From assembly GCA_963575745.1 (NCBI GenBank), contig CAUYUJ010015688.1:271501-318098 (forward strand): a stretch of DNA of 46,598 bases. The letters are read 5' to 3'. Made by a program: the position numbers and the translations under genes. The notes beneath the pieces are model-generated. The model was given only the letters and a program-made list of their open reading frames with translations. It was not told the DNA's origin and did not search any database. Positions within the stretch are counted from its first letter, which is position 1; every line of letters starts with the position of its first letter. This DNA comes from Prorocentrum cordatum. Lineage: Eukaryota; Sar; Dinophyceae; Prorocentrales; Prorocentraceae. Of the stretch, positions 36,979-46,051 are shown piece after piece.

Positions 36979-39900
36979 GCATACTTAACGCCCTGTACCA
37001 AAACGGCTTCGCGCTAGGGAACAGTGGCGTGTCCACTGAGGACATCAAAGACGCTCTACGACTCCACGACCACCCTCGATTCACTCACGACCCAACACTC
37101 CAAGTGCTGGGGCCGTGGACGGACATCATGCAGAGGCCACCGGACCGCCTCACTTGGGCGCTGGAAGACTCGGGCGGCAACTCGGGCGAGACAATTTTCC
37201 CATACCTCACGTGGGACCTCCGTCAACCCACCACCGACGCGCCCACTGTTTTCTGGCATGGGACCCGCGGCGACCTTGCGGCCCGTCTTGCTGACTGTGG
37301 AGGGCACCTCTTGCCAGGCCCCCGCCGTGAAGCGAAGGGCCGAACTGGCCCAAACGTTGGCCGCACTTACACGAGTGTGCACCCTTCGCTGGCCGCGAGG
37401 TACGCGATACCGCCCCACCCGCCCTACAGTCTCGAAGACGACACCCTCGCGTGGGGACCCATCGCACTCTGGATGTGCGAAGCCACCCAACCACCGCGCG
37501 GGGAAAACAGGCACAACTACGTGAAAGGGGAGGCTCACGGAGCGCGACTCATTTACCCTCGGGTCCTGAGCCTCCTCATCCGCATGGACTGGTGTGCCCC
37601 CACAGAAGCTGCTTCCAGGTGCCGTGCCCTTCCACACGCCTATGGCATGGGTGACTGCGCGCACGCCCTCCACATTGCTGGCTACGATCATCCAGATCCC
37701 CTTGGGGCGGCCGAAGCTCACGACCAGGAAGCTAGCACCAGGCGCAGATCAGCCATCGCGGCAGCATGGCCACCACCGCAGGCGCTATACTCGCCAGAAG
37801 CAGCGCGAGCATGGGCCAAACAGCACTACGACACGGAAGCAGCCACCAGGGGCGACCCTAACCAGCCTCGACCACGCGTCTCGCTCCACATACTCCAGCT
37901 GGACCCGAAACCACTCATCGACCTGGTGTACACGGGCTTGCAAGCTGTCCCCGTGCGGGGGCACCCTGACGCACATTGGTCGCGCCCCAGCGGCTCCAGC
38001 CCTGGGGCCGCGTCGGGCCCACCACGCACGTACAAGTCAGGCACAGCCTTAGCCCACAGTCCAGACCCCTCATCGACGTCATCTGGAGTCGACGAACGCC
38101 GTACGCCTTCCCTCATCAGCGCGGCCGCCGCCCTCGCCCGAGGCCGCGCCCGTGCGCGACGATCTGCCTCTCGCTCGTCACGACAGAGCGACGGGATCTC
38201 CACCTCCGACAACAGCGGCATCGAGACGTGGGAGCACATTGTGACGGAGGAGGAGCCGACTGCCTACCACGTCCTCGCCTACCACGTGCGTGATGTGCGG
38301 TCCCGTGTCAATGCCCCTGGCATCGAGGTCTGGCTCGACCCTGGTGATCACCACGATGGCGCCTACTTACCGTGGGGGACGACTGTCATGGGCTACCGCG
38401 TCATTGACCCTACGGTGGATGGGCGTGACGGCTGGGTCATCCTCCACCATGATCACGGCGACACCACTACTAAGCTCTGGGCACCGACCCAAGTCCACGT
38501 TAAGGCGGACGACTCCTGGCGCATGGTACCAGCGGATATGGGGCCCCAGTGGATCAGGTGCCATGCCGAGGACGCACGCCTCCCCGCCGAGGTGGTCCGC
38601 ACTATAGGCCAATCCTGGTTTGCTGACGTCTGGCCCTTGTGGGATCGCCCGAGACCCCACCCAGACGACCCAGGCACAAACGAGCATGCGCTACCGCCTT
38701 TACCAGGACGCTGGTCTTGCCTACAGTGTCGATTCCAATGCTGCCAATACTGTGCGGCTCGCCGCAACACACAGCTTGGCACCTCGGGCCAACCAACGTG
38801 CCCAGACTGCGGCCGCAGCGGACTGCGTACACTTATGGACTGGTCCACGGACTACTCGTGCAACAGTTGGACGTGTGCATACAGCACCAATAAGAGGGAC
38901 TCCGACACATGCTGCCTGTCCAGCAGGTGTCCCCACCCCCCCAGGCCACACCACCAGCTCGACGTCCGTGCCACAGGGATGCCGCCGCACATCCTTGCCC
39001 GCCAATTCGGCAACGCGCCAGCCCTCCACGACCTCAAGGAACCCCCCCGAGCGCCTTCAGGCCCCGGGGGAGAACCTCCACAACCAGGGCAAGCAGGCTA
39101 CCAGGGCCAATGGTACCTCCCACCACAGCCGCGGCGCGTCCCCAGGCAGGGATTGCCTGACGGCACAACACGGCCACCTGGATTCACAGGAACGGGGGTG
39201 CCCGAAGAACCTTCCCCCGACCAACCGCTTTGGAGGGAAGGCTACGTGCTCTTCAGCCCCCATCAGGCCCTCAAGGAGGAACTCACCTTCAACAAGACGG
39301 TCCGCCGACCCTTCTCCCTAGCCATTACCAACATGTACAGGGATCGTGTCACGGTCAGGACCGTATGCGAGTTGATCGCCGAGCGCACCCACATGACCCG
39401 CACCCGCTGGCGAGATGTGGTACTGTACTGGGACGCCGAGGGTGGTCCTGGGCCTCAAGCTCTTGACTACGATATGCGACTCTGTGACGCCATGGTGAGC
39501 CGTGCCACGACCGAAGCTGAGCTCAACCACGACCGCAGCAACCGTGGGAGTTTCTGCCTCTATGGACCAGCGCACCAGCGGGCCATCAACATTACGGCGA
39601 TCTCAGAGCCGCAGAACATCGACTACACGGATCATGTGCGACGATACTCACCCGTAGGGGGGACCTACCCTGACCACGCCTTCGAGCACGTCTATCGGGG
39701 CTGGCAGCGGCCCGACGTGCCCACCATCCTCCCCGACACCCGTCCCCTCTCGAGAGCCGACTGGCAGCGCCACCAACAGCACCAGCAGCGCATCCAGCAG
39801 CGGGGCCAACGTGACGCAGGACAGCAGGGCACACCACGCTACCGCTCCCCTGCGCGAGTCCCGACAGGCGGTAACACGGCCTACGACGGGGTTGCCGCCT

Positions 39901-40772
39901 ACCACCGTGGTCCCATAGGTGCCAGGCCTGCGGCTGCTGGAGCAGCCGCCTCCAGCTACGGCCAAGCCCCCAACGCCAGGGTTCACCCAGCGGTCATCGG
40001 CTACTCGCGTGCACCTGTACATGCCCTAAGGGCCACCTCGCCAGTGCCAGGGTCCACGCGCGCCTGGGGCCTTTACTCAGGCAGACATGATCGCTCCTCC
40101 AGCAACCAGCCCGCAGTGATAACCCCTGCGGCTTCAGCCCAGGGGGCTGCAACAAACCGTGGCAGGGCTGGGCGCCCCGAAGGATGGCGTGATGCGAACG
40201 TGCGCGCTTGGCAACCGCGCCAGCACACGCCCCCGCCAAACGTAGCTGCAGCACTGCGCCCTGCCCAGGCCAAACCTGCCCCACCTGAGTGGAGAGGCAG
40301 CCGCTCACCCCGCTTGTCCTCACGCGCATCCAGGCGCATCGCAGCGCCTCCCCGAGGCACAGCGAGGGAAGCGCCCACCACGTCAGCCCCCGCCCAGACG
40401 CGGCCGACCCCGACCAGGCCTCAGCCACGGCGGAAGGCGGCACAAGCGCCTCTCGCCAGCCCAGCCCATCACCCTGCGCGGCGCCGATCCGATCCCCGAG
40501 CAGGGCGGATTCTGAGCGCGCTAATGCCCAGGCGACTTCGCCACGCGACCGTCACGCGGGCGGGCGCGTCCCGCGCAGCAGGACCTGCAGCCGCCACAGT
40601 TCACGCAAGGCCCCAGGGAGCTCCACGAGCTCGCCGCCTCGCGAGACTCAGGCCGATGGCCGACCCCCCGAAGTGGTGCCACGCTTCGGAGCCAGCGTCA
40701 TCGACCCTAGCCAGGTCGACCTTGAGCCGACGCCGTCCACGGACCACGAGCCGCAGCTGCCCACCCGCGTGA
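36456..40772 (+). CDS. Retroelement ORF3 with ADP-ribosyltransferase-like HGT domain and Cys-rich cluster
   Basis: Start taken at ATG 36456 (ACAAAATGCC context); the frame is open from 36252 but reads as noise before this. Residues about 170-370 contain FWHGTRGDLAARL (H268-G-T) and GRTYTSVHPSLAARYAIP (Y305, S307). This spacing resembles the first two motifs of the H-Y-E/PARP-like ADP-ribosyltransferase fold or the Tpt1/KptA phosphotransferases; the third catalytic residue is not clear. Residues about 755-830 are Cys-rich (CLQCRFQCCQYC, CPDCGRSG), probably zinc-binding. A later ordered part (about 930-1040: EGYVLFSPHQALKEEL, RTRWRDVVLYWDAEGG) precedes a long Pro/Arg/Ala-rich end. The role in the element is unknown. 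Confidence 0.55.
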   Translation: MPCTLADEHDDQQVHALRHPLLQEHYAAAVAAAVADVTTATTAAIAEVTAAVSRASSVTPRSTSPTPRDGSKNGTTFGNLPTNEDATAHGSDTEPRETSERTHGSPWSIFRHADARGSSPDADTQPPRRRARYASPDRPQAPSGPGTPYTALKPPTRNSRNTIQRDPAVPEPPMSILNALYQNGFALGNSGVSTEDIKDALRLHDHPRFTHDPTLQVLGPWTDIMQRPPDRLTWALEDSGGNSGETIFPYLTWDLRQPTTDAPTVFWHGTRGDLAARLADCGGHLLPGPRREAKGRTGPNVGRTYTSVHPSLAARYAIPPHPPYSLEDDTLAWGPIALWMCEATQPPRGENRHNYVKGEAHGARLIYPRVLSLLIRMDWCAPTEAASRCRALPHAYGMGDCAHALHIAGYDHPDPLGAAEAHDQEASTRRRSAIAAAWPPPQALYSPEAARAWAKQHYDTEAATRGDPNQPRPRVSLHILQLDPKPLIDLVYTGLQAVPVRGHPDAHWSRPSGSSPGAASGPPRTYKSGTALAHSPDPSSTSSGVDERRTPSLISAAAALARGRARARRSASRSSRQSDGISTSDNSGIETWEHIVTEEEPTAYHVLAYHVRDVRSRVNAPGIEVWLDPGDHHDGAYLPWGTTVMGYRVIDPTVDGRDGWVILHHDHGDTTTKLWAPTQVHVKADDSWRMVPADMGPQWIRCHAEDARLPAEVVRTIGQSWFADVWPLWDRPRPHPDDPGTNEHALPPLPGRWSCLQCRFQCCQYCAARRNTQLGTSGQPTCPDCGRSGLRTLMDWSTDYSCNSWTCAYSTNKRDSDTCCLSSRCPHPPRPHHQLDVRATGMPPHILARQFGNAPALHDLKEPPRAPSGPGGEPPQPGQAGYQGQWYLPPQPRRVPRQGLPDGTTRPPGFTGTGVPEEPSPDQPLWREGYVLFSPHQALKEELTFNKTVRRPFSLAITNMYRDRVTVRTVCELIAERTHMTRTRWRDVVLYWDAEGGPGPQALDYDMRLCDAMVSRATTEAELNHDRSNRGSFCLYGPAHQRAINITAISEPQNIDYTDHVRRYSPVGGTYPDHAFEHVYRGWQRPDVPTILPDTRPLSRADWQRHQQHQQRIQQRGQRDAGQQGTPRYRSPARVPTGGNTAYDGVAAYHRGPIGARPAAAGAAASSYGQAPNARVHPAVIGYSRAPVHALRATSPVPGSTRAWGLYSGRHDRSSSNQPAVITPAASAQGAATNRGRAGRPEGWRDANVRAWQPRQHTPPPNVAAALRPAQAKPAPPEWRGSRSPRLSSRASRRIAAPPRGTAREAPTTSAPAQTRPTPTRPQPRRKAAQAPLASPAHHPARRRSDPRAGRILSALMPRRLRHATVTRAGASRAAGPAAATVHARPQGAPRARRLARLRPMADPPKWCHASEPASSTLARSTLSRRRPRTTSRSCPPA

Positions 40773-41383
40773 TCGTCACCATCGACGAGGCGCCAACCTT
40801 CGACCCGTTCAAGAACAAGTACCGTGTCAAGAACCTTGTGGCGGGTTTTGGCGGGGGCTCACCGCTCTCTCCTCAGAGTCGGGGCGGTGCCCCCGCCACC
40901 TCGGCTGCTGCCGCGGCAGCTGCGGCCCCGCGGGGAATCAGCCCTGTCCGCAACGTGGGCCTCACGGCAGCGGGCATGGACGAGGCCCAGCGTCAGGCCT
41001 CCGACCGTGCTGCTGGAGCCGTTCTACCAGATGCTGCTCATCAAGACACTGACGGGGCGGGCGTGTCACCGCAGGAGGGACCAGCGGTGGCGCGTGCGCA
41101 GTACATGCGCGTGCGTTGTGCCGCCGCCGCGCCTGGCCGCCGCCGCTGTCTCGTTTTTACCTTTGTGTTCGGCAGGATGGATCGAGGAGTCGCCTCCCTC
41201 TCCCACTGCTGCCGTCTCACTTCTCCTCCCCTCGTCCCCTATAGTACAGGAGTGAGGAGGAATTTTCGTGACATTTTTACTAATATTTATGAACCCCCCC
41301 TGGCGCAGTGCCGACCGTGTCCCGCCTATATGTTTGGCCTGACGGCGGCTTCAGCCCCGTTCAAGCTAACCCATAGTAACGCC
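40640..41383 (+). other. Linker between ORF3 and endonuclease, frame change
   Basis: The frame that becomes the endonuclease (-1 relative to ORF3) looks coding from about 40640 (PEVVPRFGASVIDPSQVDLE, then DEAPTFDPFKNKYRVKNL), overlapping the end of ORF3. Between about 41140 and 41380 the frame is open, but the sequence is AT-richer (ATTTTTACTAATATTTATG) and reads less like protein, as an inter-ORF spacer would. The ATG at 41384 is therefore a plausible separate start for the enzymatic ORF. Confidence 0.4.
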
Positions 41384-43395
41384 ATGAGCTCCTACTGTGG
41401 CCATGCCTCCTACTGGGGCGAGGGTCAAGCTGACCTTCACCGTGCGGGGCGCGCAAACCCCAGTTCCACCGATGGAGACGGGCCAGGTCGCTCCATACAC
41501 CTCGTCAGCCTTAACATAACCAGTCTCTCAGCGAACTGGCCAACCATCACCGCCCTTGGTGTCGACCACAACGCCGCTGTCATAGCACTGCAGGAGACCC
41601 GACATGCCAAGCCGACTAGGCAAGCCATCGCTACCAGCGCCGCCAATCCTCTTCACGGTGGATACCACGCCAGTCTTGGGCCGGACCTTGATCTGGCGCG
41701 AGCCCAGCGCAGAGCTGCCCACGGCGGCACTGATCACACCGTTGTGGGCAACACTGGCGCCTCGGGAGGGGTCGCCATTCTCTCTAAGGATGCCATCGTC
41801 GACTCCACTGTCGACGACAATGCGCCCTGTATCGCCGCCCTCAAGGCCAAGAAAAGATGGCATGAGGTCGTTCTCCCACTCTGCACTCAACACCGCCGTA
41901 GGCGGCGACGAAATAACCATGGGCCCGCGGGGTTCTACATAGCGAGCCTTTACGGGATTGCTGGAGGAGACAGCACAGCTCTCTTTCGGCTCGCTGACTG
42001 TGCCGCCGCTAGGGTCGGCTCAGCACCCTACTTCATCTGCATGGACGCCAACTCGAACATTGACGACAATCCACACCTTCTGCACATGTTGCAGCACGGA
42101 TGGTCCAACGTCGCTGAGGGCACACCAGACCACACCATGCACACCTATGGCAATATCCCTGATTGGGACCGCGTCACCAAGTGCCCCCGCACTTCGCGCA
42201 TCGATTATATCATTGCCAACCAGGCGGCGCGATCCCTTGTCACCGACTTCTGCTACCTTCGCGACTTGCATGCGAAGTCTCACGTTGGCCTGCAGGTCAC
42301 GCTTGACCTCAGTCGCCTCGACCATACGGCCCGACGCCTTCTTGCCCCTACGCCCTACCCGCCCGACGATGGAGTTCATGAGGGGCACGAGCTGCAAGCA
42401 CTAGGGACCCTCATCGCTGGGCGATACCAGGACCGCATGGAGCAGGCCGACGCACGAGACGACGTGGAGCGCATGTTCACCCTGGCTAACGAGGCCAGTC
42501 ATGAGTACCATCTCACCCGTCTACGCGATCTGCCACCTCCACCGCCCCCCCACCCAAAAAAGAAGCCCCCCACCATGCACGGGCTCACGCCTACGTTCGA
42601 GGATCGACCGGTTGTCCCCCGCGCGTTCCCAACCTACGGAGCTTCCACGATTCACATGAACCGATTGCGCAAGCTCCATCGGCAACTCTGCGAGCTCCGT
42701 TTCATCGGACAGCACCACCATCTAGATTGCCGTGCTACTCCGCCGTACCTCGCGCAGCGCATCGACTGCACGTGGGCCGCGGCCCGCCTCTTATGCCACA
42801 AGCTGCGTCCCACGGTTCTCCTGGAATTCCCCGAGGCCTGGGCCCCAGACGAGCCAGTGCCGCACGGGGAGCACCTTGACGTTTTGATCCAACATCTCGA
42901 CTTAGAGCTGGCGCGACGCGCGAACCGTGCCAAGGCGGAACGCATCAGGATATGGGCTGAGGGCGTCCGTGAGCCAAGCGGGCGAAAGGCGGCCATATAC
43001 GCACGAGCTGCTGATAGCTCGCCCACGGCGTATCTCCGCACGCCTACCACTCCTGACGTTACGCAACTCCACTGCGACACCAACGCCTTCAAACCTGACG
43101 AAGCTTGCACGGACGACAGCGACGCTGACACCGAAGCTGGCGGCTTCAGCCCCGGCGACGGTAGTTCGCCCGACACGGACAGCAACGAAGACCACACCCG
43201 TGAACCACCACCTGCGCAAGTCCCCGACATCCTCCCTGCCAACGCCATTGTTGCTAACATCAAGGACATGCTGAAGCTCATGGTCGACACCTGGGAGCCC
43301 ATCTTGGGCAGGTACCGCGCACGTGCGGGACATGACGCCGAAGCCATGCCGACGTGGGCCGACTTCTACGACGAGTACCGACAAGAGCTGCCTAC
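41384..43395 (+). pseudogene. AP-type endonuclease domain of the LINE (EEP superfamily)
   Basis: Counting from ATG 41384: SLNITSL (N44), LQETRHA (E71), GGVAILSK, YFICMDANSNID (D221, N223), SRIDYIIAN (D274) and KSHVGLQ (H300). These are the exonuclease-endonuclease-phosphatase motifs in the right order, the enzyme that nicks target DNA for target-primed reverse transcription. The usual final S-D-H is K-S-H here, so the Asp is missing. The linker to the RT contains GGFSP at 43139-43153. Near 43390-43400 the coding frame passes to the -1 frame; the original frame stays open to 43984 but only as shadow. Confidence 0.8.
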
Positions 43396-45420
43396 GCCAT
43401 CACAGCTACCCCTTTCCACCTCACCGACGACCAACTCATCCACTTCATTCGCACCCGTTCACCGCGCCGCGCGGGGGGACTGGACGGCTGGACTACTAAG
43501 GAGGCAAAGGAGCTTCCCGACGACATTCTTCGCCTCTTCGCCAGCGTCCTACGAGCTATGCAACGCACTGGCACCATCCCAGAACCCCTCCTCCACGTCC
43601 CAAACCCGTGCCTCCGAAAAGGCCGAGGCGAACTCCCAACGGACCAACGACTTCTCTCGGTGCTCTCCGTTTGGATGTATGCGTGGGAAGCACCAGCTTA
43701 CCGCAGCCTCACGGACTGGCGGAAATGATGGACCCACGCCACGAGTTTTGGCGCTGTTCCCAAAGCTACCATTGGGGACGTCAGCACTTCTCTCGCCCTT
43801 CGCATCGAACACGCCAGAGCCCTTCTCCTTCCCTTGGCTGGAGCTGCCCTGGACCGTCAGAAGTGTTTCGACTATCTCATCACGGACATATGCCTTAACC
43901 TCGCGCTTCACGCGGGGGGTCCCCAAGACATCGTTACTGTCCGCAGAAACTTCTACAGGCGCCACAAACGTTACATCCGCATGAACGGTGCGTACTCTAA
44001 GGACCTGGCCAGGACAAACGGTCACCTCCAGGGAAGCTCTTGGTCCCTGGACGACATTAAGCTGCTCATGTGCGTCTGGACCAAGAGACAGCATCGCTAC
44101 GTGCCGCGGTCACTCAGCACTACTTTTGTTGACGACAGTAACTCCACTACCCACACCGCGCCCGAGTTGCAGAAATCTCTTGATGAAACCGCCAAGTTTG
44201 ATCGATTTTCTGGTCAACGCATTCATCCTGGAAAAGTGGCGGGGTGGGCGCTTACTGACGAGCTTCACACCGCCGTTACCCAGCTCACCTTGGCGGAACG
44301 GCCCTTACGCGTGGTCGACTCCTTTAAGCTCGTCGGAAGTTACATCAACGCCGAGGCAGCGCCGGTTCCAGCCGCGCTCAACCTCACGGCCACCGCTGAC
44401 GCCCGTGTTCGCAGGGCGACTAGTCGCCTGACGCGTATTGGCAAGCTCCCATCTCCGATGCGTATTAAGGCGCGGCACGCCCGCTCCCTTGCTGCCAGCG
44501 TCTGTACCACGGGCACTGACATCCAAGCCCCATCAGGCCCCGTCAAAACTGCCTACAACCATGCCCTTAAGGCGGCTATCCGCCCCAAGGGAAACAGGAG
44601 GGTCGAGTTTTGGACTCTCATGGCCGTGTGCGTCCCAGGGCACGCCCTGGAGATTGACGCCATTATGCAGCGTGAAGTCTTCCTGAGCCTGCGGCGACAG
44701 GTCAACCGCGACGCCACTCTCTGCGGCCTCGTCAGGGATCTCCAACACCATGTCCAGACCCTTTTTGGCGGAGGACCTGTTGGACGACTTGTTCAGACGC
44801 TTCAGCAGCTCCGTTGGACTTGGACCACATTTGGCACCATGTACGACGACTGGGGCTGTCAGATCAGTTGGCTGAACCTTCCCCAAAACGCCTTCCTTCA
44901 CATGCTGCGCGCCTCGCAACGCAGAGCCTTTCTGAGAAAAATCAAGCCACGGCGTCATGACCTTGGACACCTGGCTTCGGTCAGACAGGGCCTCGACCTT
45001 TTCGCCAGCACGTGGCTCGCCCGCACCAAAAGAGCTGCCAAATGCAACGCATGGCAGCTGGCGCTCCTCTTAAACTACCTGTCGGGCGGGGACCACACCC
45101 AACAGCGACGTTCTCGATCAAATACGTCCGCTGATCCCAGCCCTATTTGCCGTTACTGTGATGAGGAAGAGGAAACTCAGGTGCACACTGTGCGTGACTG
45201 CAAGTGCTGGGCCCGTGAAAGAGTCCCTCTCACCACCCTCATCAGTGACGAGCAGTGGGCCCGTCTTCCACCGCACACAAGACATTGCGGGCTCTTCGAT
45301 GAGGACCCAGCCCTCCTCGATCTGCAAGCCGACCTCGCGAGGGACCCGCTACCTCAACCCATACCGCGGCCCCCGCCTGAGGGAGATCCTGCGGCTTCAG
45401 CCCAGGACTCCTACACCACT
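43396..45420 (+). pseudogene. LINE reverse transcriptase, interrupted by TGA at 43726-43728
   Basis: The RT begins in the frame of ATG 43354. It shows GGLDGWTTKEAKELPDD and TDQRLLSVLSVWMYAWEA (fingers, motifs 1-2), then an in-frame TGA at 43726-43728. The same frame continues as ordinary protein into LDRQKCFDYL (motif A, Asp codon at 43852), GHLQGSSWSL (motif B, about 44023-44052) and STTFVDDSNS (motif C, Asp pair at 44131-44136). A thumb/connection region of about 330 residues follows, with a Cys/His knuckle (CRYCDEEEETQVHTVRDC, about 45147-45200) typical of LINE RTs. The catalytic Asp residues are present. As assembled the protein is broken by the stop and by frame changes at both ends. Confidence 0.85.
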
Positions 45421-46046
45421 ACCTTGACCACGACACTGGTTGGACATGGGTCTACGCTGCCACGGACGGTGCATGCACCAACCAAGCCATCCCTTTGCTT
45501 GCAAGAGCGGGCTACGGCGTCTTCTACGGCATCGACCACCGCATGAACTACAGTGCGCGCGTTCACGGCATCACGCAGAACGCACAGCTTGCGGAGACCC
45601 TCGCCATTGTCCACCTCACGGCATGTGCTGAACGGCCCGTACTCGTCTTCGTGGACAACCAGGCGGTGGTCGACGGCTTCCAAAGGATCATCGACGGACA
45701 CTCACCTCCGCAGGGCACGCACGTGGAGTTCTGGGAAAAGGTCCACCGATGTGTCATGGCCAAGCCAAACATGTTCCGCGTAGAGAAAGTCGCTAGCCAA
45801 CAGGGCGACACGGGCATCGACCTCGGGCTCATCGGGCCCATCGCGGAGGAGTTCAATCGTCAGGCTGACGCCCTCGCCACAGCGGCGGCACGTACTCATA
45901 ACCTTCCAGACGACATCGTTGAAGCTGCCAAAGCACGACACCGCCAAGCGACCGTGCTCCATGGAGTCGCCGTTGCCATCTACGAGCGGAGACATCGTAC
46001 ACTTCCTCTCCACACCGCAGGGCTGGGTTCACTGCTGCAGAACTAA
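45381..46046 (+). pseudogene. RNase H domain of the LINE
   Basis: The frame is open from 45381 to TAA 46044-46046, -1 relative to the RT frame, and without an ATG before 45543. All four catalytic acids of type I RNase H are visible: YAATDGACTNQ (Asp at 45465), QLAETLAIV (Glu at 45594), VFVDNQAVV (Asp at 45654) and NRQADALAT (Asp at 45867). The role is removal of element RNA during cDNA synthesis. The RT frame runs on to 45546, so the two overlap. Probably one polypeptide originally; marked broken because of the frame change. Confidence 0.85.
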
Positions 46047-46051
46047 ACAAA

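Noticed and set aside
43985-44431. Additional plus-strand open frames inside the RT region (for example 43988-44431, 45158-45427).
   Set aside because: Shadows of the RT frame, which alone carries motifs A to C and the Cys/His knuckle.
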